In this document: piece by piece, positions 35,866 through 42,971 of the stretch
Layout: each line of letters starts with the position of its first letter
How positions within the stretch are numbered: the stretch's first letter is position 1
NCBI GenBank assembly: GCA_963830715.1
Contig: CAWHNS010000009.1
Location: 62,001-126,000, forward strand
DNA length: 64,000 bases
Origin: CAVVMA01 sp963830715
GTDB lineage: Bacteria; Desulfobacterota; Binatia; Binatales; Binataceae
Reading direction: 5' to 3'
Notes under the pieces: generated by a model
What the model was told of the DNA's origin: nothing
The model's input: only the letters and a program-made list of their open reading frames with translations
Databases searched by the model: none
Made by a program: the position numbers and the translations under genes

Positions 35866-36596
35866 CGGTGGCTAAAATCTGCGCGAGGCGGGCGCCGCTT
35901 GCCCGGTGGCGCACGGCATCATCGATTGTCCGGCTGATTTGGCGGGCCGCGACCGGAATCCTCAACCCTCCGCGATGGATATTCGAGATGACGGTCCGGT
36001 CGGGTTCGAGCGAACTCAAGCGCGGGCGATAGATGATGTAGGCGCTCAGGCTCTCGGCCGTAACCAGGCCGGGCCGCTCGCCGATCAGCATGCAGATCAC
36101 GTCCGGCGGCACGATTTCGCCGATATGATCCTGAATTCGGACGCGCGCGTTGCGAACGAAGAGCGGCGCGAGAAGCCGATACTTCAAGGCCAGCCGGCGC
36201 CTGAGTTCCGCGAGCATCGGCGCGGCGTTGGCCTCGACCGCGGCTGACGAGAGTCCGTCGCCCACGCAGATCAGGACCGAGGGCTTGCCCGCGACCGCCC
36301 GCGTGTCGCGGCAGAGACGCCGGAGCTTCGCGGCGCTCTCATCGGCGAGCATCCGGCCCAGGTGCGGCCGCAGCAGGTAATCCTGGCGCGTGGCGGCGCG
36401 GCTTCGGACTTCGGTCAGTCCGCTGCGAGCGACCCATCGCGGCGAGACTTCGGTCGTGACCGCGTCGATCGCGCGTGCGTGGTCGGCGCGAAACTTGAGC
36501 AGCGCGGCGGTCGTGTAACGCGGGCCGGCGCGGCCCGACTCCGAGACGCGCCGGCGTCGCGCGCCGCATGGCCGCGAAGTCAGGCGTCGCGTTCAT
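35831..36596 (-). CDS. eutC: Ethanolamine ammonia-lyase small subunit, frameshift near 36545
   Basis: Start ATG 36596 (MNATPDFAAMRRATPARLG), overlapping eutB by 17 bp. After a shift around 36537-36555 the frame reads SESGRAGPRYTTAALLKFRADHARAIDAV, the EutC hallmark, then SVLICVGDGLSSAAVEANA and HIGEIVPPDVICMLIGERPGL. About 250 aa. With EutB and adenosylcobalamin it splits ethanolamine to acetaldehyde and ammonia. The last ~15 residues (ATDERRSRPRNKH) are translated from the direct repeat, so the original stop was probably lost there. Confidence 0.85.
35862..35881. repeat. Direct repeat copy 2 (TCATCGGTGGCTAAAATCTG)
   Basis: Matches the 35398-35417 copy at 19 of 20 positions. It overlaps the 3' end of eutC and the 5' end of the membrane ORF. 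Confidence 0.6.
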
Positions 36597-37992
36597 TGCG
36601 GGGTCTATCGGCGTTCATCCGTAATTGGTATTGGCGACCAATCGCGGGTCGCCGGCGCGGGAACGTCAGGCGCCCCTCGCTGATGATCCCGCGCTCTTCG
36701 CACCATCGCTCGAATTCCGGCGCCGGCCTGAGCTTCAGAACCGCTCTGAGAGCGGCCGCGTCGTGATAGCTGGTGCACTGATAGGAGAGCATCACGTCGT
36801 CACCCATCGGGACCGCCATAAAGTAGTTGCATCCCGCCGCCGCGAGCAGCATCGCGAGGTTCTCGCAATCGTTCTGATCGGCGCGCGCGTGATTGGTGTA
36901 GCAGGCGTCGGCGCCGTGCGGCACGCCCAGTACCTTGCCCATCAGATGGTCTTCCAGGCCGGCGCGCGTGATCTGCTTGGCGTCGTACAAATACTCAGGG
37001 CCGATGAAGCCGACCACCGTGTTGACCAGCAACGGGTCGTAGCGGCGAGCCAGCCCGTAGCATCGAGCCTCCAGCGTCACCTGATCGGCGCCCTGATGCG
37101 CGCCGGCGGAAAGCTCGGACCCTTGTCCCGTCTCGAAGTAGGTCAGGTTCGGCGCTTTGAGCGCGCCGCGATCGCGAATCGCAGCGGCGCCCTCGTCGAG
37201 CATCGCGACGTTGATTCCGAACCCGGTGTTGGCCTTCTCGGTGCCGGCGAGGCTCTGGAACAGGATATCGATCGGCGCGCCGGCCTCCAGCGCCCTCAGC
37301 TGGGTCGTGATATGCCCGAGCACGCAGTTCTGGGTCGGGACGCCGGTGCGATCGATGATCCGCGCGGTCAGATCCAGCATCCGCGCGACGTTGCCGGGCT
37401 GGTCGATACAGGGATTGATCCCGATCAGCGCGTCGCCGGTGGCGTAAGCGAGTCCCTCATAGATGGCCGCCGCGATTCCGTCCGGGTCGTCGCGCGGATG
37501 GTTGGGCTGGAGGCGGGTCGAGAGCCGGCCCGGCAGGCCGATCGTCGTGCGGGCCTTCGTGACGACGCGGATTTTCGCCGCGATCACGATCAGATCCAGA
37601 TTCGAGCAGATCTTCGCGACCGCCGCGGCCATCTCGCCGGTGAGTCCCCGGCTAATCGCCGCGATGTCGTCGCCCGAGGTCGAGTCGGCAAGCAGCCATT
37701 CGCGGAAGTCGCCGACGCTGCGGTTGCGGATTCGCGCATAGGCGCGCCGATCGAGTCCGTCATCGATGACGCGTGTGACCTCGTCGCGATCGTACGGCAC
37801 GACCGGATTTTCGCGGAGCTCATTGAGGGTCAGGCCGGCGAGCACCATCTTCGCCGCGATCCGCTCGCGCTCGGATCGCGCGGCGAGTCCGGCCAGTTCG
37901 TCGCCGGAGCGCGCCTCGTTCGCGCGCGCCAGGACGTCCCGGACCGAGCGGAAGCCGTAAGTCTTCCCGAACAGGCGCGTCTTGAGCTTCAC
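36580..37992 (-). CDS. eutB: Ethanolamine ammonia-lyase large subunit
   Basis: 470 aa from GTG 37992 (VKLKTRLFGKTYGFRSVRDVLA), with AGGGATG a few bases upstream. TIM-barrel cobalamin enzyme: TIGLPGRLSTRLQPNHPRDDP, DALIGINPCIDQPGN, TGVPTQNCVLGHITTQ, SLAGTEKANTGFGIN, YFETGQGSELSAGAHQGADQ, and the VPHGADACYTNHADQND-type segment. It generates the 5'-deoxyadenosyl radical and holds substrate. No microcompartment shell, EutA reactivase or transporter genes are adjacent, so this is a cytosolic ethanolamine nitrogen/carbon-scavenging pair. Confidence 0.92.
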   Translation of the reverse strand: MKLKTRLFGKTYGFRSVRDVLARANEARSGDELAGLAARSERERIAAKMVLAGLTLNELRENPVVPYDRDEVTRVIDDGLDRRAYARIRNRSVGDFREWLLADSTSGDDIAAISRGLTGEMAAAVAKICSNLDLIVIAAKIRVVTKARTTIGLPGRLSTRLQPNHPRDDPDGIAAAIYEGLAYATGDALIGINPCIDQPGNVARMLDLTARIIDRTGVPTQNCVLGHITTQLRALEAGAPIDILFQSLAGTEKANTGFGINVAMLDEGAAAIRDRGALKAPNLTYFETGQGSELSAGAHQGADQVTLEARCYGLARRYDPLLVNTVVGFIGPEYLYDAKQITRAGLEDHLMGKVLGVPHGADACYTNHARADQNDCENLAMLLAAAGCNYFMAVPMGDDVMLSYQCTSYHDAAALRAVLKLRPAPEFERWCEERGIISEGRLTFPRRRPAIGRQYQLRMNADRPRNERDA

Positions 37993-38077
37993 CGGATCAT
38001 CCCTACGGCGCGGCGCGAGCGATCGCAACAGACGGACAGCTTATCGTTTAATCCGGGAGTCGCCACTTGCGTTGCTG

Positions 38078-38093
38078 ATAAGTTATACCTTAT
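38078..38093. promoter_or_regulatory. Palindromic operator candidate upstream of the HigB/HigA-like pair
   Basis: ATAAGTTATACCTTAT matches its own reverse complement at 14 of 16 positions. It ends 3 bp before the putative toxin start and lies in a short AT-rich stretch. XRE antitoxins of this type usually bind such palindromes at their own promoter. Confidence 0.6.
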
Positions 38094-38096
38094 TTT

Positions 38097-38481
38097 TTGA
38101 TAGTGGCGGACTGGGTTCTCGACGAGCACGAAACGGCAGCCGGTCAATCGCATTTTGCCGCCTTCGTTGCCGGCCTGTCGGATTCCAGAGACGTGAAAGA
38201 TGCCGCAGTGCTCGTCGGCGCCCTGCGGTCCTTGGGAAACCGGCTACGTGAGCCGCGATCGAAGTCGTTGGGCGAAGGGCTGTTCGAGCTGCGCGGAACA
38301 AGGGTCAGAATCTACTACGGATTCCTGCCCGGCCGGCGTGTTGCGTTGCTGGGCGGGTACATCAAGAAGCGCGACGACACGCCGCCAGACTTGCTCCGGC
38401 TGATGCGTGCGAGACTCAAGGAGGCTCAAGATGAATTCGAAAAATTCAGGGCTGGCCGAACTCGAAAAAAAAGGTCGATGA
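38097..38481 (+). CDS. HigB/RelE-like toxin (phage Gp49-like, DUF891 family)
   Basis: ~127 aa. Start TTG 38097 or GTG 38103; neither has a clear ribosome-binding site. Core: FVAGLSDSRDVKDAA, GNRLREPRSKSLGEGLFELRGTRVRIYYGFLPGRRVALLGGYIKKRDDTPP, the Gp49/DUF891 RelE-fold pattern with basic residues for mRNA cleavage on the ribosome. The A8 run at 38465-38472 probably should be A7; then the toxin ends KKGR at TGA 38479-38481, overlapping the antitoxin start. As written the frame runs on to 38570. Confidence 0.75.
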
Positions 38482-38779
38482 GCTCGGGTTGCGGGAGCAG
38501 GTCGAGGAGGAATTGTCCCGCATCCTCATCGAGCACAAGGTCACGAGGCTGCGCAAGCGGCGCGGGTTGACTCAAGCGGCACTTGCGAAGCGGTCGGGTG
38601 TCAGTCAGCCGATGATCGCGCAAATCGAGTCAGGGAAACTCAACAACCTGACGCTGAGAACCTTGGCGCGGACCGCCCGCGCACTGGGCGCAAGCCTGAA
38701 GATCGATCTGGTTCCCGAGCCGCCTGAACGGAGGAGAACCGCCGCCGGACGCCTCGCAGATTCGCCCATCAGGACATGA
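38431..38779 (+). CDS. HigA-like XRE-family antitoxin, frameshift in an A8 run
   Basis: ATG 38431 with AAGGAGG at 38419-38425. The first frame MNSKNSGLAELEKK meets an A8 run (38465-38472); dropping one A continues VDELGLREQVEEELSRILIE. The helix-turn-helix follows: LRKRRGLTQAALAKRSGVSQPMIAQIESGKLNNLTLRTLARTARALGASL. About 115 aa. It should neutralise the overlapping Gp49-like toxin and repress from the 38078-38093 palindrome. The 3' end overlaps the convergent SnoaL-like gene by 11 bp. Confidence 0.8.
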
Positions 38780-39167
38780 ACACCTCGCGCACGTGATTGG
38801 TGTCGCAGTACTCCATCACCTGCGCGATCTTGTCGCCGTCGAAACGGAAGTAGAAGTGATAGCGGTTGTTGTACGCCCGGCCGTTGGCGGCGATGGTGTT
38901 CGACTCGGCCTGCACTGCGACGTGCGGGCCTTCGCTTATCGCGGTGCCGAACGTGAAGTTGAATCCTTTCGGCGCCATCGCCTTCAGCATCCCGGTGAAA
39001 TTCCTGAGCGCCTCCTCACGATTGAAGCGCGTCTGCACGCCGGGAATTCGCGCGACCAGCTCGTAATCGAAGTTGTTGGAGATCAGCGCGCCGATACGCG
39101 CCGCGTCCGGATTCTCGAACTCCCTCAAAAACTGAATCGCCTTTTGCTTTTGCTGTTCCGCGGTCAT
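38769..39167 (-). CDS. SnoaL/NTF2-like protein
   Basis: 132 aa. Helix EQQKQKAIQFLREFENPDAARI, then ISNNFDYELVARIPGVQTRFNREEALRNF, GPHVAVQAESNTIA and the C-terminal NRYHFYFRFDGDKIAQVMEYCDTNHVREVF, the usual ending of the SnoaL-like group near ketosteroid isomerase/limonene hydrolase relatives. Substrate unknown. Not clearly linked to the steroid cluster 27 kb away. Confidence 0.75.
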   Translation of the reverse strand: MTAEQQKQKAIQFLREFENPDAARIGALISNNFDYELVARIPGVQTRFNREEALRNFTGMLKAMAPKGFNFTFGTAISEGPHVAVQAESNTIAANGRAYNNRYHFYFRFDGDKIAQVMEYCDTNHVREVFMS

Positions 39168-39263
39168 GCGGGTGTTCCTCCTCTGATTCTCATTTGGCCC
39201 ACGCGCCTGCGGAAACGCCCTGGCAATTAAATGTAGGTCGTTCGCAACGTTCTCAACGCCCTG

Positions 39264-39971
39264 CTAGGCCTCGATGCTGATCCGGGAGTAGCGGCGGTAC
39301 AGCTCTCCGCCCGCGAAGCAGACCGCGATCAGGGAGACCGACAGGAAGAATCGGGGCGAAGTCGGATGCCACAGCGCGTCGCCCATGAACGCGAACAGGA
39401 TCGTGCCGGGGACCATGCCAATCATACTCGCCCAGAAATAATCGCTGAACGAGATCGGAGAGGCGCCTGCGAGCAGGTTCAGAAAGTTGTAAGGGATGAC
39501 CGGAACCATCCTCAGGTAGAAAATGATATAGAATCCGTTGCGGGCGATCTTGTCGATCATGTCGCGGAACCGCACCCCGACCGTGCGCGCGACGAAGTCG
39601 CGGCCCAGAAAACGCCCCGCCGCGAAAGCGACCAGCGCTCCGGCATCGGCGCCGATCAGCGACCATACCGATCCCCAGAAGGTGCCGAATGCGAGTCCCG
39701 CCGCGATCGTCATCACGAATCCCGGAACCAGGAACGACGGCCCGACCGCATAGAGCAGCATGTAAACCGCGGGTCCCCACGCGCCCCACGAAATCACCTC
39801 TTGCTTGATAAGGCGCGGATTTCTGAACCATTCCTGGTGCTTCCAAAGAAGCCATCCCGAACCGATTGCCAGTACGGCAATGACGGCGATCTTGAGCAGG
39901 TCGCGCACGAACGACGCCGCAGAAGGCGCAGGCTCTCCTTCCAGCTCCGGTATTGGGCTTCCCGCGGCCAT
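39264..39971 (-). CDS. TVP38/TMEM64 (VTT-domain) membrane protein
   Basis: 235 aa from ATG 39971. A first membrane segment at ~26-45 is followed by the VTT/SNARE-associated core: VPGFVMTIAAGLAFGTFWGSV, GADAGALVAFAAGRFLGRDFV, then NGFYIIFYLRMVPVIPYNFLNLLAG and MIGMVPGTILFAFMG. This is the DedA-superfamily pattern, linked to lipid scrambling/undecaprenyl-phosphate recycling in relatives. The longer frame upstream (to 40211) lacks homology. Confidence 0.8.
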   Translation of the reverse strand: MAAGSPIPELEGEPAPSAASFVRDLLKIAVIAVLAIGSGWLLWKHQEWFRNPRLIKQEVISWGAWGPAVYMLLYAVGPSFLVPGFVMTIAAGLAFGTFWGSVWSLIGADAGALVAFAAGRFLGRDFVARTVGVRFRDMIDKIARNGFYIIFYLRMVPVIPYNFLNLLAGASPISFSDYFWASMIGMVPGTILFAFMGDALWHPTSPRFFLSVSLIAVCFAGGELYRRYSRISIEA

Positions 39972-40062
39972 CAATCTCAATCTCAATCGCGATGATAGGG
40001 ATAGGACTCGGGCGGGACAAGCTCGGAATCCCGCCTCGCAATCGTTGTCGCACGATCCAATT

Positions 40063-40076
40063 GCGACTAAAGTCGC
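40063..40076. repeat. GCGACTAAAGTCGC hairpin repeat
   Basis: A perfect 6-bp inverted repeat around AA, followed by GCTCC, in the 205-bp gap between divergent TVP38 and SDR genes. The same design (GGCTAAAGCC...GCTCC) ends the flavoprotein gene at about 3345-3366, so it is a dispersed element. Confidence 0.45.
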
Positions 40077-40176
40077 GCTCCAGCGATACGTTTCTGGCAC
40101 GGTGTTTCCTTGATCTCCACCTGTCCGGGGGAGACATTCGTGGGCCGGAAGCGAAGCGGGGCCCGGAGTGAAAAAG

Positions 40177-40959
40177 ATGAACGACCTGGCGGGAAAAGTT
40201 GCGATTATCACCGGCGGCGGCTACGGAATCGGCAAGCAGATCGCGCTGGCCTACGCGAGGCTCGGCGGGCGCCTGGTGCTCGCCGCGCGCTCGCCGGAGC
40301 CCCTGAGGGAAACCGAGGCCGAACTGGTGAAAATCGGCGCGCATGCGATTGCGATACAGACCGACGTGTCGCGGGAAGCCGATTGCGCGCGGATGGCCGA
40401 GCAGACCATCGCGGCTTTCGGCCGCATCGATATCCTGGTCAACAACGCCGGTATCGCCGGTCCGACCAAGCGTGCGACCGAGATGGCGCTCGGCGAGTGG
40501 CAGGAAGTGATCGACATCAACTTGACCGGCGCGTGGCTGGCCTCGCGCGCGGTGCTGCCCGCGATGGAGCGCCAGCGCGCCGGAAACATCCTGAACATCT
40601 CATCGGGCGCCGGCCGCCGCGGCTATCCGCTGCGGTCGCCGTATGCCGCCTCGAAGTGGGCGATGATCGGGCTCACGCAAACGCTGGCCGGCGAATGGGG
40701 CGACAAGGGCATCCGGGTCAACTGCATCTGTCCGGGCGCGGTGGAGGGACCGCGGATCGAGCGGGTGATCCGGGCCCGCGCCGAAACAATGGGATTGCCC
40801 TATGAGCAGGTCAAGGCCGGATTCGTTTCGGGCGCCGCTATGCGCCGGATGGTGACCGAAGAAGAAGTCGCGCGCGTAGCGGTCTTCCTGGTGGGCGATC
40901 TCTCCGCCGGAGTCACCGGCCAGACCATCAACGTCGACGCCGGCAGCACGATGAATTGA
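40177..40959 (+). CDS. Short-chain dehydrogenase/reductase
   Basis: 260 aa from ATG 40177, 8 bp after GGAG; GTG 40168 is an in-frame alternative. TGGGYGIGK cofactor motif, NNAGI, catalytic YAASK with Ser in NISSGAG, and the C-terminal VTGQTINVDAGSTMN. The glycine motif and VLAARS suggest NADP(H). Typical of FabG-like/3-hydroxyacyl or alcohol dehydrogenases. Substrate unknown. It ends 7 bp from the convergent rapZ. Confidence 0.82.
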   Translation: MNDLAGKVAIITGGGYGIGKQIALAYARLGGRLVLAARSPEPLRETEAELVKIGAHAIAIQTDVSREADCARMAEQTIAAFGRIDILVNNAGIAGPTKRATEMALGEWQEVIDINLTGAWLASRAVLPAMERQRAGNILNISSGAGRRGYPLRSPYAASKWAMIGLTQTLAGEWGDKGIRVNCICPGAVEGPRIERVIRARAETMGLPYEQVKAGFVSGAAMRRMVTEEEVARVAVFLVGDLSAGVTGQTINVDAGSTMN

Positions 40960-40966
40960 TCGCGGC

Positions 40967-41905
40967 TCACCGCCAGATGTCCTGATGGCGCGTCTCGGCG
41001 TCGTAGCCTTTAGCCGCCAGGCGCTCCTTCAGTTCCTGCGCGAGCATCGGCGAGCGATGCCGTCCGCCGGTGCATCCAAGCCCGATCGTGAGATAGCTCT
41101 TGCCCTCGCGCTGATACAGCGGCAGAAGGAAATCCAGCAGCTTCGCGACCTCGTCGAGAAAACGGCGTCCGTCGGGCTGGGCGTTGATATAGTCGCGCAC
41201 CGCCGGGTCGAGGCCGTTGAGCGGGCGCAACTCCGGAACGAAGTGCGGGTTGGGGATGAAGCGCGCGTCAAGCACCAGATCCAGCCCGACCGGCATCCCG
41301 TACTTGTAGCCGAACGAAACTATCGCGACCTTCATCCGATCGCCGACCGCCGAGCCCAGGACCGCCGCGTTGATGACTTCGCGCAGTTCATGGACGGTCA
41401 GCGTGGTCGTATCGATGACGCGGCTGGCGCGCTCGCGCATCGCGGCCAGCGCCAGGCGCTCGCGCCGGATGCTGTCGGCGACGCTCACTCCGCTCTCGGC
41501 CATCGGATGGGGCCGGCGGGTTTCCGAGTAGCGGCGCGCCAGCACCTCATCCGATGCGTCGAGGAAAAGGATCTGGGGAGGGATGCCGTCGTCTTCGAGC
41601 TGCTTGAAGACCCTGGGCCATTCGGACAGCGACAGCCGCTCGCGCGAATCGATTCCAAGTGCGATTCCCCTCGGCGCGGCGCCACGCTCAGCGGCAAGCC
41701 TCACGACCTCCGGCGCGAGCGCGACCGGAAGATTGTCCACGCAGTAGAAGCCAAGGTCCTCCAGCACGCGCATCGCGGTCGCGCGTCCAGCTCCCGAAAC
41801 TCCGGTCACGATCACCAGCCTCGTTGCGGGCGCGGCGCGCCTGCCCGCGATCGGTCTCGCACGGGAGCGAGGCTTGGTTGGGACCGCCCGTGACGCGACT
41901 TTCAT
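40967..41905 (-). CDS. rapZ: RapZ/YvcJ-type RNase adapter, nucleotide-binding
   Basis: 312 aa with a ~25-residue basic N-terminal extension. P-loop region GVSGAGRATAMRVLEDLGFYCVDNLP (Arg in place of the usual Lys, as in some relatives), DASDEVLARRYSETRRPHP, and the C-terminal SFGYKYGMPVGLDLVLDARFIPNP, YLTIGLGCTGGRHRSP diagnostic for RapZ. In enterobacteria it tunes GlmS through small RNAs; in others it binds UDP-GlcNAc-related signals. Last gene of the long envelope operon. Confidence 0.92.
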   Translation of the reverse strand: MKVASRAVPTKPRSRARPIAGRRAAPATRLVIVTGVSGAGRATAMRVLEDLGFYCVDNLPVALAPEVVRLAAERGAAPRGIALGIDSRERLSLSEWPRVFKQLEDDGIPPQILFLDASDEVLARRYSETRRPHPMAESGVSVADSIRRERLALAAMRERASRVIDTTTLTVHELREVINAAVLGSAVGDRMKVAIVSFGYKYGMPVGLDLVLDARFIPNPHFVPELRPLNGLDPAVRDYINAQPDGRRFLDEVAKLLDFLLPLYQREGKSYLTIGLGCTGGRHRSPMLAQELKERLAAKGYDAETRHQDIWR

Positions 41906-41941
41906 TTCAGGAACCGCGCAGCGGCTCTTGCCTGATACGGA

Positions 41942-42402
41942 TCAGTAGCGGCTGTCTTCTTCCTTGATCAGCCGGTAGAGCTCGGCTACATCGGGGGCGT
42001 TGAGCAGGCGCTCGCGAAACGGCTGATCCTTGAGCAGCCTCGAGACCCGCGCGAGCGCCTTGAGATGCAGGCTGGAGGAATCCTCGGGGGCGACCAGCAG
42101 AAAAAAAGCTGGGTCGGCTTGCCGTCGAGCGAGTCGAAGTCGACGCCCGCGCGATGGCGCCCGAAAACGCCGAGGATGCCCTTTACGCCGGCGAGTTTTC
42201 CGTGCGGGATTGCGATTCCGTCGCCGATCGCGGTCGACCCCAGCCGCTCGCGCTCTTCGAGCACGGCGGTCAGATCGGCGATCCGGATCTCCGTGTACCG
42301 GGCGCACAGGCACGACGCGAGTTCTTTCAGCACCGAGGGCTTGTCGTTGCCTTTCAGCTCAGGCACCACCATCTCCGGACTCAGGATGTCGGTGATTTTC
42401 AT
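41942..42402 (-). CDS. ptsN: PTS IIA-like nitrogen-regulatory protein, frameshift at 42101-42107
   Basis: Start ATG 42402 (MKITDILSPEMVVPELKG). The phosphorylatable His is in GDGIAIPHGKL. The A7 (T7 on the coding strand) at 42101-42107 should probably be eight; then QLFFLLVAPEDSSSLHLKALARVSRLLKD ... LYRLIKEEDSRY follows. About 153 aa. IIA-Ntr couples nitrogen and potassium signals. It lies in the canonical rpoN-hpf-ptsN-rapZ order. Confidence 0.88.
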
Positions 42403-42486
42403 TTCTGGGTTTCAGCTTTCCAGGTGGCGAGCGCCGCCGCGATCGCGAGCGATGCGGTGCTTGCGCCTGCGGGGGCGGTTCGCGAT

Positions 42487-42927
42487 CTAATCGCGGCCTG
42501 CCCCCGGGCGCGTCTGCTCGGCAGCGCTGAGCACCTCGCCGGTTGACGGCGCGCGCACCTTGCGTGCCTGGCTCTTTTCGACGTGCTTCTTCAACTGCCG
42601 CTCAACCTTGTCCGCGAGCAGGTCGATCACGGAGTAAAGGTCCTTGGTTTCCTCCTGCGCGGCGACCGCGAGACGGCCGGATTTGACTGTAACTTCGCCG
42701 TGCTGTCGATACTTGTCAACCGTCAGGATCAAATGAATCTGGCAGGCGCGCCGGAGATATTTGGCGACGTGCGCGAGCTTGCGCTCGGCGTAAACCCTGA
42801 TCGCCTCGGTGGGCTCGACGTGCCGGAACGTCACCGCTACCTCGGCCTGAGGCGCCAGGCCCGCCGACGACAGCCGACGCTCTTTGCGCGCCACGGCCCT
42901 GCTTCTCTTGCCCGCGCGTAGCTTCAT
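42487..42927 (-). CDS. hpf: Ribosome hibernation promoting factor (HPF/RaiA family)
   Basis: 146 aa. After a basic ~28-residue leader, VAVTFRHVEPTEAIRVYAERKLAHVAKYL and QIHLILTVDKYRQHGEVTVKSGRLAVAAQEETKDLYSVIDLLADKVERQLKKHVEK give the beta-alpha-beta-beta-beta-alpha fold of short HPF. It binds the 30S decoding region in stationary phase. Located between rpoN and ptsN as usual. Confidence 0.9.
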   Translation of the reverse strand: MKLRAGKRSRAVARKERRLSSAGLAPQAEVAVTFRHVEPTEAIRVYAERKLAHVAKYLRRACQIHLILTVDKYRQHGEVTVKSGRLAVAAQEETKDLYSVIDLLADKVERQLKKHVEKSQARKVRAPSTGEVLSAAEQTRPGAGRD

Positions 42928-42971
42928 CTAAATCACCGTCAGGTCTCGCGAAAGTGGGTGCAAAGGAAATC

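Noticed and set aside
38097..38570. A 157-residue toxin with a Ser/Arg-rich tail
   Set aside because: The tail comes from reading past the A8 run in the antitoxin gene; with seven A the toxin stops at 38481.
41800..41850. RapZ Walker A Lys replaced by Arg as a sign of inactivity
   Set aside because: Arg at this place occurs in other RapZ/YvcJ proteins as I recall, and all other motifs are intact.
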